The position numbers and the translations under genes were made by a program. DNA of 64,000 bases from Siphonodentalium dalli (taxonomy: Eukaryota > Mollusca > Scaphopoda > Gadilida > Siphonodentaliidae): positions 122,896,754 through 122,960,753 of the forward strand of contig CP136061.1 in NCBI GenBank assembly GCA_032622095.1, read 5' to 3'. Position 1 is the stretch's first letter; each line of letters begins with the position of its first letter. The notes below the pieces were generated by a model. It was given only the letters and a program-made list of their open reading frames with translations. It did not search any database and had not been told where the DNA came from. This document shows, piece by piece, positions 44,488 to 54,260 of the stretch.

Positions 44488-44762
44488 GGCTCAATCAGTA
44501 CCCGCGATTTCACTGATTGTCTTACCGACTGCGGCGTTCACCCTTTCGTGCAACAAAAATTGAACGTTAATTAATTAAACGTCTCAATCGGTACTGATTT
44601 CACCGATTGTCTTATTGACTTGCGCACGCATTGATCGGTAGAATCAGTACCGATTTTACCGTTCATGACGCTCCAAACGTAATTACGCTATCCGACTTAC
44701 CGATTGTTTTCCGATTCAAAAGGCTTGATTATAATCAGTAAATAGCAATCGGTACCGATTTA
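44488..44762 (+). repeat. Degenerate units built on ATCGGTACCGAT
   Basis: CTCAATCAGTACCCGCGATTT with CACTGATTGTCTTACCGACT (44490-44530) recurs as CTCAATCGGTACTGATTT with CACCGATTGTCTTATTGACT (44583-44620). Shorter echoes are AATCAGTACCGATTTTACCG (44642) and CAATCGGTACCGATT (44746). Confidence 0.6.
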
Positions 44763-44782
44763 TAATAGAGTTATGAGATGAC

Positions 44783-44924
44783 CCCTAATGCCCTAAATAA
44801 TCGACTTTTTAAACACAGTGAGAGCTTTCCGATGAATGACAACAAGCCATATTTCCGACTAAATCCTGAAAAGTTACCCATAATTCTGCTGTGGTTAAGG
44901 AGTCGATTATTTAGGGCATTACTG
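44783..44924. mobile_element. Family A palindrome, copy 11, left arm deleted
   Basis: About 70 bp of the left arm is missing: the left end runs TAATGCCCTAAATAATCGAC to AAACACAGTGAGAGC, joining directly to the centre. The right arm and the TA-flanked end GGGCATTACTG are intact. Confidence 0.85.
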
Positions 44925-45915
44925 TAGCTGATATAGCGACTGAACCGATGATAAACACCAATAATTCATGTCATGTTCTGATTATCAACAATTTCCTTCT
45001 CTTTGAGTTTGTTCCGAATGTATACGTAAACTTTCAGACATCTCATCACAGTAAATTGGTCATATGACACCAAAGAAATAAGGACCCATTTTATCTAGCT
45101 GAGATGAGAAAAACTAATCACTACGTTGACACTTTTGTGACTTCAGAGGTTTCATATCTCCATTGATAGGCCATGATAAATAAATTAATAGCTTCTCATC
45201 AAACTTGTTTCTAATATTAGGTGGGTACGGGTAGGTAAATCTTTGTCTATTTTGTTCTTGTCAACATAAATAGTATTGGCTACTTCTGGAAATTGATGAT
45301 AATTTATATTATACCATGTGCTTTAACTCTTTTGGGCCATGCATTATCACATACAGTGCCATACATTTTGTACTTGTAGACATGAATTGTGGGTGTATAT
45401 GGTTAAAGACATATTATGGACTTGTTCGGGTGTGTGAAACTGATATTTTAGTATTCAGGCGCTATGCCAACCTGATGCATGTAGCATCCTACTAACATCG
45501 CGGAAAACCTCAAGCAAATGGACCATACCACTCAATAGAAAACATTGTCTGAACCACGCGCAATTGTAAATATTTACCTCTAGATTCGGGACGCAACTAT
45601 CTGCGATAAGCTAACAAAAACGATTTTGCCACCGAGAATCATTGCATTTTATTAATGTATAAGAATGACGATGTGTGTTGTCAATTTGGATATAATATTT
45701 GTAAAAATTAACTACTTTGAGCAAGATTATTATCCATTTATATTTGATCATCCTACCAGAGTTTTTCACATCACTTTAATGTGGTGTATCCAGCCTTCAT
45801 AATTGGCTACGGCAATCAGCATTGCTGAAGCAAACTGGGGCACAGCATACTGTTGCTGTAGCGGATTGCCGAAGCCAAACAATCTGAATTAAGAGGGCTG
45901 TGTATCTCAGGAATC
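44925..45915. other. No recognisable feature
   Basis: Nothing supported. Confidence 0.4.
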
Positions 45916-46140
45916 CTTGGGTATAATTATACCTCCATCCCAAAGGTGCGTCTGGCTGTCCATGTGTCTCTCTGTGTGTCTGTCTGCTCATATATTTCAA
46001 CCATGGGTTATCGGATATCGATGAAATTTGGTATGCAGGTTTGGCATCAGGAGGGCTTTCAAAAGAAGATTCGTTGACATTGTTCACATTTTCTGTTCAA
46101 GTGTTCTCCCTCTTTGTTTATATGAAAATGTTGGATTTCT
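45916..46140 (+). repeat. Family G module repeat, copy 1
   Basis: CTGGCTGTCCATGTGTCTC lead-in, then CAACCATGGGTTATCGGAT, the core GATGAAATTTGGTATG, and CATCAGGAGGGCTTTC. A second lead-in, TTTCTGTCCGTCC, starts another unit that breaks off at 46150. Confidence 0.6.
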
Positions 46141-46334
46141 GTCCGTCCACTACATAATATTATCCACTTGCATCAGGTCCATCATAGACAATAAATAGAC
46201 AACTGGTTGTGGCTGTCTTCACAGTTACACATCTTAGGCCAGGGACACCTTCCAATTTCGCAAATATGTGCGATTGGCGTAGTATGGATAATTCTCGGAT
46301 AATTCTCATAAATGCACATTTGGCACCAAAAGAG

Positions 46335-46552
46335 TTAACCCTTTCTATACATTGGAATAGTCCATTATTCATTTGGAGAGATAATCAGGTAATAAAAGCA
46401 GATGACGACAGACAAATGAAAAGCTGAGTGCAGAAAGATTCATATTCTTCGGTGGGAAATGTTCAGATAATAAGTTCCAACAATGTTGAATTTATTATCT
46501 GAACATTTCGTAAGGCAACTACCCACCAATGAGTATTCAGAGAAAGGGTTAA
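46335..46552. mobile_element. Family H element, complete copy (piggyBac-like MITE)
   Basis: The ends are TTAACCCTTTCT and, inverted, the same 12 bases with no mismatch; TTAA is present on both sides, as in piggyBac-type insertion. The interior holds GGAATAGTCCATTATTCATT, GTGCAGAAAGATTC, GGGAAATGTTCAGATAATAA, a small palindrome around TTCCAACAATGTTGAA, and CCACCAATGAGTATTC. No ORF, hence non-autonomous. Confidence 0.75.
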
Positions 46553-46609
46553 CCTCTTGGCTGCTGTACTCAGTACCGATGTAAAATGTCACGTAAAATG
46601 TAACGTGTG

Positions 46610-46690
46610 TTAATTTTTTTGTGTGCAAATGGACACTGTCACAGCTAGGCTCATTTCCACAAATGTCAACGGATTTCTAAGATGTCACGT
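46610..46690 (+). repeat. Family P fragment
   Basis: TTTTTTTGTGTGCAAATGGA, CTCATTTCCACAAATGTCAA and CGGATTTCTAAGAT match the P fragment in the duplication (36745-36815). It is flanked by repeated GTCACGTAAAATGT. Confidence 0.55.
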
Positions 46691-46733
46691 AAAATGTCAC
46701 GTGTGCTAGGCATCTGTACTAAGGATAGACCTA

Positions 46734-46944
46734 CAGCAATGCTCTAAATAATCGACTCCTTAACCACAGCAGAATTATGGGTAACTTTTCAGGATTTAGT
46801 CGGAAATATGGCTTGTTGCCATTCATCGGAAAGCTCTCGGTGACTTTCCGATGAATGGCAACCATGTACCAATGGCAACTAAATCCTGAAAAGTTACCCA
46901 TAATTCTGCTGTGGTTAAGAAGTCGATTATTTAGGTCATTACTG
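46734..46944. mobile_element. Family A palindrome, copy 12
   Basis: TA-flanked, ends CAGCAATGCTCTAAATAATC and AGGTCATTACTG. The right arm carries an odd replacement (CAACCATGTACCAATGGCAAC) in place of CAACAAGCCATATTTCCGAC, shown here for its first 20 bases. Confidence 0.85.
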
Positions 46945-47070
46945 TACTTCAGTAGCAGTCGTCATTATTATTATTATTATACTGGAACTCAGAGATCAGT
47001 GCATCAGAACCATTGTATCTCGAGGTTTGAAACACTGTATGATGTTCCAAGATTGTAAATGATAATAGCC

Positions 47071-47333
47071 TTTTACCCTTCCATGAGTGGAGCTTCCTGA
47101 AAGTTTTGCGAAAACCATGTACCAATGCATTCTCTTATATATGCGAGTCTCCCATAGGGAGGCCCGGAGCCTAGCATAAATATGAGAATACATTGGCCTA
47201 TTATTAAACACTTAGTTGCCTTGACCTTGTATGCCAGTGCATTCTCTTATAGGAGACAGGCATATATAAGAGAATACACTGGCACAGGATCATTAATGCT
47301 GCACCAGCGCCTCTCCCATCATGAAAGGGTTAA
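47071..47333. mobile_element. Family C element, copy 4, near complete
   Basis: Left end TTTTACCCTTCCATGAG (one change from TTAACCC), right end CATGAAAGGGTTAA. It holds two internal hairpins in reverse family orientation; the first contains a short insertion (GGCCCGGAGCCTAG). Confidence 0.7.
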
Positions 47334-47758
47334 ATGGAGTAAGATATAGAGTTTTCTTGATATTCCCGTTATTTTTTTCCACTGGAAATTGGTCATATAG
47401 TGTGGTCATTGAAGCAGAATTTGGGGATCAACCCGGAATAAATTGGATACAAGCTGATTTTGGTGTCATTCGACGCGGAAAAGCCTCAGGAACAACATAT
47501 CAAAAATACGCTATGGGGAAACTGTTATCCAAGATGGCGTCCAACATGGTTGTCTATACTACATCAGTTCTCGAAACAAGTCATTATACGATATATTGTG
47601 GCATTCGAATTACGCCGTTATACCAGTTTGTGTTAAATTATAGTACGGGAGCGAATAGAGTGACACGCACAGAAAATCATACAATCGTGGCCATGAAATG
47701 GCTGTCAAAATGGCCACAACTGCAAGCAATACAACAAAGAAAGCAACATATTGGATAA
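47321..47758 (+). CDS. 145-residue ORF over an inverted-repeat arm; probably not a gene
   Basis: Starts in the C element's right end and runs across the left arm of the 2.1-kb element. The arm's other copy at 49290-49550 does not preserve the frame. A possible N-terminal hydrophobic stretch (VFLIFPLFFS) is visible, but no domain is recognised. Confidence 0.1.
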   Translation: MKGLNGVRYRVFLIFPLFFSTGNWSYSVVIEAEFGDQPGINWIQADFGVIRRGKASGTTYQKYAMGKLLSKMASNMVVYTTSVLETSHYTIYCGIRITPLYQFVLNYSTGANRVTRTENHTIVAMKWLSKWPQLQAIQQRKQHIG

Positions 47759-49550
47759 CCACATAGGAGTGAAAATATGTATTGATAATATACAAGTCGG
47801 TTGTTGAATATCTTTAAAGGTACACACATCATTAAACAGATCCATCTGAAGGATTTATCAGCCACTGCACCGCAAGTCAAACCCCAATGATTTGCGTCTT
47901 TAAAGTTTGGGTGTTCTGCTTATCCAACTTAGCCAAAAATAATAATATCGGACATGCAACACACGAACTAATGTTTCGCCTCACAGTTCATGGTAGTTTC
48001 ATTCGGCATGATGATTAATTATTGAATGTAACACCGAAATTTAAGTGCACACTCTAGCGGTCTAAATGTTAGCTATATTTCCGAAATTGTCAACACTCCC
48101 GGTGATATTAAACATTACATATTTGTAGCAATGCTTATTATACTGTAAAGAAACACTCATATCTTCAATAGATTAGCACCGCGTCTCACCAGATCAAAGA
48201 GACGGTACAACACACATTGTATGTAAGACTAATTTTCATGCTGCTAACAAACCGTGTTCTTAGTAGAAAAATTTTGTTCAAATTACTTCAATCACAACTT
48301 TACTACTGGAATATGCAGCTACGCAATGTACACTATTAGTTTTCAGTATATTTTTGTATGAAAATATCTTACCATTACCACCCACATAATCATGCTAAAT
48401 ATTGAGTGATCACCGTTTAAGATGTTATTTCAACGTTGAACATTCACACAATAGTATTAATTGTGGTTCTGTGTGCAGCAGCTATGTGTAACATTTAGGG
48501 AGAAGGAGTAAATGTGGTGATGCGGTTGAAGAAAACGTAGTAAGTTTTGCGTAGATGTGGCCTTGGTGCATTCAACCAAATATAATTTCCAGGTATAATG
48601 ACAGTCTCTGCCACTGAGTATGTAGGCAATTTTGGTCAATTTTTGAATTTATTGACGATAGTCTATGGTACTCCTCATGTTTTAATAAATTTAGTTCATG
48701 GTATACCACCATGCATTCTTGTGATAAAAGCGAAATATTCGTGATTTATCACTTGATCTGAGGCAACTATGACTACTATTTTGAGACACGGACAATAGAA
48801 TATACGCATTTTACCCAGTACTATATGAATATCTTTCATACCGTTTTATATCAGTTAATTTTTAAAGGTTTCATGCTGTAGATATCAAAATAAATGATGA
48901 TCGGTCACATTCGTGAGACTGCTAGGAGTACACATTTTTCTGCTTCTAGAAAAGGTCTCATAGTCTCATAGTCAATACATCTCTACTAAATCCCATTTAG
49001 CTGTTTAATTACACGTATATATCACACGATTCAAGATAAGCAGTACAGAAAAAACTGCGTTATGTTTCCGTTTCTGGGCGTACAAAAGTCAAGATTTAAC
49101 CATTTCATAAGACCCTGGTTTCGCTTGCTCTCTCGTGAGATACATCAGAGATAATTTGTACATCTCTAATCAAAAGTTTCTCTTATACTCTGCAATCATT
49201 CTTCCTCGCATAATTCGAGAGTTTGTTCACTCGTATAGGACTAGCTCTTCAATTTTGCACAACATGTAAATTTCATTTGATTTTGTCCGTTTTGGCGGCC
49301 ATTTTGGGAAATACATTCTACAGATATGGCTTACGACAAAGCATTGTTTGTATATATTTCAATTTATTACGAATTTGGCATTAATTGGAGCAACTACCAC
49401 AGAAATTCAGTATTTTGCGATAACAACAGACATTATGGACGTCATCTTGGATCCTGAATTTTCCCATGAACGGATTTTGGATATGTTGTTCCTGGTGTTT
49501 TCCCGCGTCGAATAACACAAAAATCAGCTTGTATCCAATTTATTCCGGGT
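47431..49550. mobile_element. 2.12-kb inverted-repeat element with 3-bp target TCA
   Basis: Both ends read ACCCGGAATAAATTGGATAC inward and stay alike for about 30 bp exactly and then, with mismatches and gaps, for roughly 80-250 bp. Each end is flanked by TCA in direct orientation (47428-47430, 49551-49553). Three-base targets fit Harbinger or CACTA-type transposons, though neither usual target nor TIR motif matches cleanly. The interior (47760-49290) has no ORF above 67 residues, so it is non-autonomous. Confidence 0.65.
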
Positions 49551-49751
49551 TCAACTCTCCTACGACCACATAAATAGCATCAACGCCCCATCGCATGATG
49601 TCATTTAACATTGAAGAGGGTAAAATTGCCCTGTTGGATCAAATTTGAATGAGTAATGAGTTTAAATTGCAATGTACGTATGAACTACAAAAGCAAAGAC
49701 ATGAGAAATATGAATTATCCAAATAAAACACTTTGAAGGAGACTACAAATA

Positions 49752-49950
49752 TAGTAATGCCCTAAATAATCGACTCCTTAACCACAGCATAATTATAGGT
49801 AATTTTTCAGGATTTAGTCGGAAATATGGCTTGTTGCCATTCATTGGAAAGCTTTCCGATGAATGGCAACAAGCCATATTTCAGACTAAATCCTGAAAAA
49901 TTACCCATAATTCTGATGTGGTTAAGGAGTCGATTATTTAGGGCATTATG
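49752..49950. mobile_element. Family A palindrome, copy 13
   Basis: Shortened centre: CATTGGAAAGCTTTCCGATG, losing the usual CTCTCAGTGAGAG. Ends TAGTAATGCCCTAAATAATC and GGGCATTATG. Confidence 0.87.
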
Positions 49951-50132
49951 TAGTGTCATGAGGGGATGAGAATCGAGCCATTTTTCTATTGGCCTCAGAA
50001 TTATATATTAGGTTATATTTTGTTCAGATGGTAGAAACCACAATCATCATTTTGCGGCTTAATTAACTTGCCTGAAGCGAAGATGACACCAAACATAGAG
50101 GTATTAACATGACTTAGAACTAATTTGATGGA

Positions 50133-50561
50133 CAAGCCTGCAAATAGTGTGTCTGTCATTTGCAGAATGAGGTCCCCCATGCAGAGGGTGAATTTAGTGA
50201 CACTACCCCGCACAGCGGGTTTAACATAACTAAATTCACCTCATTTTTATTATGCCTCATCTTCTTGGAAGTATCTATAGTCTCAAATTAACATTGTTTT
50301 TAGTTACTTTTTCCCTTTTCTTCAGGTTTTTTTTATCCCCTAATTTGCAGAAGATAATGACTAATGGGGGAACATCACCAAATTCATCTGGGGAAACTTC
50401 AATCTGATTCTATAGCTCTCCCATAGCAGTTGAGGCCTATTAAAGCAGAATGAGGTTCCCAGAGGTAAATTTGGTGATGCTAGCCCAATGTGCCAGATGG
50501 AATCACTAAATTCACCTCTGGGAACCTCATTCTGCAAATGACAGACACACTATTTGCATTG
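50133..50561 (+). mobile_element. Family B element, copy 4
   Basis: 429 bp, same orientation as copy 1. Flanked by TTGATGGA (50125-50132) and TTGATCGA (50562-50569), an 8-bp pair with one mismatch. Left end CAAGCCTGCAAATAGTGTG; the right end is damaged (TATTTGCATTG). Subterminal palindromes and the central spacer are present. Confidence 0.75.
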
Positions 50562-50569
50562 TTGATCGA

Positions 50570-51241
50570 AAAAAAAATCTTTGGTTGAAATATTGTATAT
50601 ATTGATCTGTGTTCAAATATTAGGGTTTCGCCTCATTCGGTGTCATTGAGGTACCATTCTGGAAGTGCCAGGCATAACATTAGGTACAAAATTACCACCA
50701 AGCCGTACTTAGTCGATGCAATCACAAAAAAAAACTCATTCCGATCAGTATGCCATTAGAAGCTGAGTGGCTTCACGATGTTCAAAATTTATGGTATACA
50801 AAAGGATATTGCCTTGTAAAATGACAGACTAATTCGTCAAAATGACCTTGTAGATGTACTAATTTCCTGGGGCTATTTTGTGGTATCTCTGGTTTAATCC
50901 AACGATACCATGACGTGGGTATTAGGATGTTCACAACATTAAGTAAATGGGTTTGAGTGAAAGGTGAATCGACCCCAATATTGAAGGTTATTGTCGCATT
51001 GGCAGCAGGATTGGTCTCTAGCTAATGGTAAACTGGTCACAGGCTTTATAACGAGAAAACCGATAATTATTTTGTCGAATGTCTTCAGAAATTGGCTGGT
51101 TGTGATCAGTATACTATCACACTTTAAATTATATGTCTCGCTGGAATTCATTTATTCATATAAACACTGCGGTTGATCCCGATGCCATTCTATTCGTACT
51201 TTGTAGCAGGATCCCAGTGGATTTAATTTGGACTTCCTATA
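50570..51241. other. No recognisable feature
   Basis: Nothing supported. Confidence 0.4.
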
Positions 51242-51457
51242 CAGTAATGCCCTAAGTAATCGACTCCTTAAACACAGCAGAATTATGGGTAACTTATCAG
51301 GATTTAGTAGGAAATATGGCTTGTTGCCAATCATCGGAAAGATCTCCCCGAGAGCTTTCCGATGAATGGCAACAAGCCATATTTCCGACTAAATCCTGAA
51401 AGTTACCCATAATTCTGCTGTGTTTAAGGAGTTGATTACTTTAGTAGGGCATTACTG
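51242..51457. mobile_element. Family A palindrome, copy 14
   Basis: TA on both flanks; ends CAGTAATGCCCTAAGTAATC and GGGCATTACTG. A small insertion (TTTAGTA) lies near the right end. Centre GATCTCCCCGAGAGC. Confidence 0.88.
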
Positions 51458-51495
51458 TAGCTGATCTGACTCAGTCAGTGGTCCCTTACAGTTCT

Positions 51496-51945
51496 CAAGC
51501 CTGCAAATATTGTGTCTGTCATTTGCAGAATGAGGTCCCCAGAGGGTGAATTTAGTGATGCTATCCCGCATAGCAGGCTAGCATTACCAAATTCAACCTC
51601 GGGGATCTCATTCTGCTTTATAGGCCTCATCTTCTGGGAAGTATATATAGTCTCAAATTAACTTTGTTTTTTAGTAATTTCCCTTCTATTCAGTTTCTGT
51701 ATCCCCTAATTTGCAGAAGATAAAATGGATAATCGAGGTGAATTATATTAAAATGTGTGAACATCACCAACTTCAACTGGGGAACTTCAATCTGATCATA
51801 GGCTTCCTATAGCAGTTGAGGCCTATATTTAAAGCAGAATGAGGTCCCCAGAGGGTGAATTTTGTAATGGTAGCCAGGCCTTTAGATTGCTCCAAATACA
51901 CAACGTTATTAAAACGTTGTGCCCAAATTACTATTTGCAGGCTTG
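51496..51945 (+). mobile_element. Family B element, copy 5
   Basis: Flanked by ACAGTTCT (51488-51495) and TCAGTTCT (51946-51953), 7 of 8 identical. Left end CAAGCCTGCAAATATTGTG, right end CTATTTGCAGGCTTG. The right subterminal palindrome has lost its second half, replaced by CACAACGTTATTAAAACGTTG, itself palindromic. Confidence 0.78.
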
Positions 51946-52178
51946 TCAGTTCTCAATTGCTTTTCGGACAAGTCATTACAAGCAGTTGAGTGATTTCCTC
52001 ATGAAATTAGCCCTCTGTGTGGGTCTTTTCTTCACCCAAAAGCTTCGAAAAAGGGTGTTATTATTTTGCGATAAATTTTACATTTCCACATATACATAGT
52101 ACTTATTAGTAGTCAATCATCCCAAGGTGGGGAACTGTCCATTATGGGGAAAGTTCGGCTCTGATATCTAAACTAGAA

Positions 52179-52725
52179 AGTGGGTAAATATGTCTGGTGG
52201 GGAAATGTCTGGTAGGAAAATGTCCAGGTGGGGAATATCCTGGTGGGTATAAAAGTCTGGTTGGAGAGATATGTCTGGTTGGGTAAAAGTCTGGTTGGGA
52301 AAATGTCCGTTTTGTTGATTTTAGAGCTGGTCAGTAAATGTCCAGTGGGTAAATGTCCAGTGGATGTCCTTGTGGGAAACATCTGGTGGGTAATTGTCCA
52401 GTTGGTAAATTTCCGAGTGGGTGAATGTCTGGGTGGGTAAATGTCCAGGTTGCGAAATGTCCGGGTTGGGTACATATCTGGGTTGGTGTAAAGTTTGAGT
52501 GGGAAAATGTCCGTTGAAGAAATGTCTGGGTGGGGAAATGTCTGGGTGAAGAAATGACGGGTGGAGAAATGTCTGGGTGAAGAAATGTCTTAGTGGGGAA
52601 ATGTCTGGGTGGGGAAATGTCCCAGTGGAGAAATGTCTGGGTGGAGAAATGTCCGGGGTGGGAAAATGTCTGGGTGTAGAATTGTCCGAGTGGAGAAATG
52701 TCCGGTGAGGAAATATCTGGGATTT
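52179..52725 (+). repeat. Degenerate minisatellite, about 20-bp units
   Basis: Some 27 units of the type GTGGGGAAATGTCTGG, with unit-to-unit changes (GTCCGG, GTCCAG, GAAGAAATG). Reverse-strand ORFs of 100-140 residues with repeated HPDISPP/TFP text come from it and are not genes. Confidence 0.93.
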
Positions 52726-52831
52726 CTTGAACTACTTCCATGTACATGATCATATGTCCCTGGATTGCAGATGTTAGGATTTATATTTTTCATTGCATTA
52801 ATGGAGAGTAACAACAGGTTGTGTGTTTTGA

Positions 52832-52945
52832 AGAGAGAGAGAGAGAGATAGAGAGAGAGAGAGATAGAGAGAGGGAGAGAGAGGGAGAGAGAGAGAGAGA
52901 GAGGGAGAGAGAGGGATAGAGAGAGAGAGAGAGAGGGAGAGAGAG
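52832..52945. repeat. (GA)n microsatellite
   Basis: About 114 bp of GA repeats with scattered GATA and GGGA interruptions. Confidence 0.95.
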
Positions 52946-52973
52946 CAGCAGATTCACAAGTATTAAACTGTGG

Positions 52974-53406
52974 CAAGCCTGAAAATAGTGTGTCTGACAT
53001 TATCAGAATTAGGTCCCCAAAGGGTGAATTTAGTCATGCTATTCCGCACAGTTGGCTAGCATCACCACATTTAACCCTTTGGGAACCTCTTTATGTGTAG
53101 GCCTCAACTGCTAGGATCAGGTTGAATTTCCCCAGTTGAAGTATGTAATGTTCACCTATTAGTCACCTCGATTATGCATTTTATCTTCTGCACATTAGGG
53201 GGTATAAAACTTTCCAGAAGGCAAAAAGTATTTTAAAACAATGTTAATTTGAGACTATAGATACTTCCCAGAAGATGAGACCTAAAGCAGAATGAGGTCC
53301 CCAGAATGTTAATTTTGTGATGCTAGCCCACTGTGGGATAGCATCACTAAATTCACCATCTGGGGACCTCATTCTGAAAATGACAGACATACTATTTGCA
53401 GACTTG
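52974..53406 (-). mobile_element. Family B element, copy 6, best-defined
   Basis: 433 bp bounded by the perfect 8-bp repeat AACTGTGG (52966-52973 and 53407-53414). Left end CAAGCCTGAAAATAGTG, right end CTATTTGCAGACTTG. The central spacer is in reverse orientation relative to copies 1, 4 and 5. Subterminal palindromes lie at about 53005-53090 and 53286-53380. Confidence 0.85.
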
Positions 53407-53639
53407 AACTGTGGCAGGTTGTATTACTCAGATACAGGTGGCAGATGATAGGATAAGAAAACAAAAAGTTCTAATAGCATATAGTTTTGCAAACAATGAT
53501 CAAACTAGACTGTAAACTACACTAACAAGAAGATTAGCAACACGATTTACTGATTTACAGATGCCATGATATCTAAGAAATGTAGACAAACAGTGATTCA
53601 TACCAGAATAATAGCTGGCTGCCTGGTATACTCCTACTT

Positions 53640-53815
53640 TTCGAGGAAAAATAAGGTGATATGAGTCTGTCTGTCCATTCGTCCATCTAGCCATCCATCG
53701 ATCCAGACTATTTATTTCAGCCATGGGTTATCGGATCTGAATGAAATTTGGTATGGAGATTCACCATCCTGACTGCTTTCATGTTAACCGTTCATTGCAG
53801 GCCAAATTAGTAAAG
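53640..53815 (+). repeat. Family G module repeat, copy 2
   Basis: GAGTCTGTCTGTCCATTC lead-in, CAGCCATGGGTTATCGGATC, AATGAAATTTGGTATGGAG and ACCATCCTGACTGCTTTC. Confidence 0.6.
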
Positions 53816-54209
53816 ATATCTTTTGAATTAAACCACCCCAGAAAATGAATAAACATCAACGATTACACACCCTTGTGAGAATTTTAATTTGTGACTCAGA
53901 GCAATATAGTTAATACCTTGAGATATGTTGTCCAAATCACTTGAACGTTTTGAATAATATGACTGAATAATTTGTTACATGATCTTTTGGAGGGTCATGT
54001 GACATCAGGAGGCCACTATAGACAGAGGGGAGCTCCAGTCCGCCGTCACTTATAAGCTTACTATAAGGAGAAAACAGAAAGAGAAACAGGTTGATGATTC
54101 ATTTGTAGGTATAGCAGCTAATAAGTTCATTATTAGATAGTCTGAACATCCCTATAAATGAATGAATGGGAACTATTAAAGTATAAACTTATCAGCGAGT
54201 ATTCAATTC

Positions 54210-54260
54210 ATTATTAGCTCAACTTGACAAAGTCAAGTGTGGGCTTTTGCCATCGTCAGG
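54210..54260 (+). repeat. Family M head fragment
   Basis: ATTAGCTCAACTTGACAAAG then TCAAGTGTGGGCTTTTGCCA: the hairpin head of M with nothing recognisable after it. Confidence 0.55.

Noticed and set aside
44371-44788. Possible element with TAGGGGTCAT inverted ends
   Set aside because: The 10-bp ends match, but no target duplication is present and the right end overlaps family A copy 11, so the boundaries are uncertain.
52331-53000. Reverse-strand ORFs of 136-140 residues rich in HPDISPP and SLSLSLS
   Set aside because: They are translations of the minisatellite and the GA tract.
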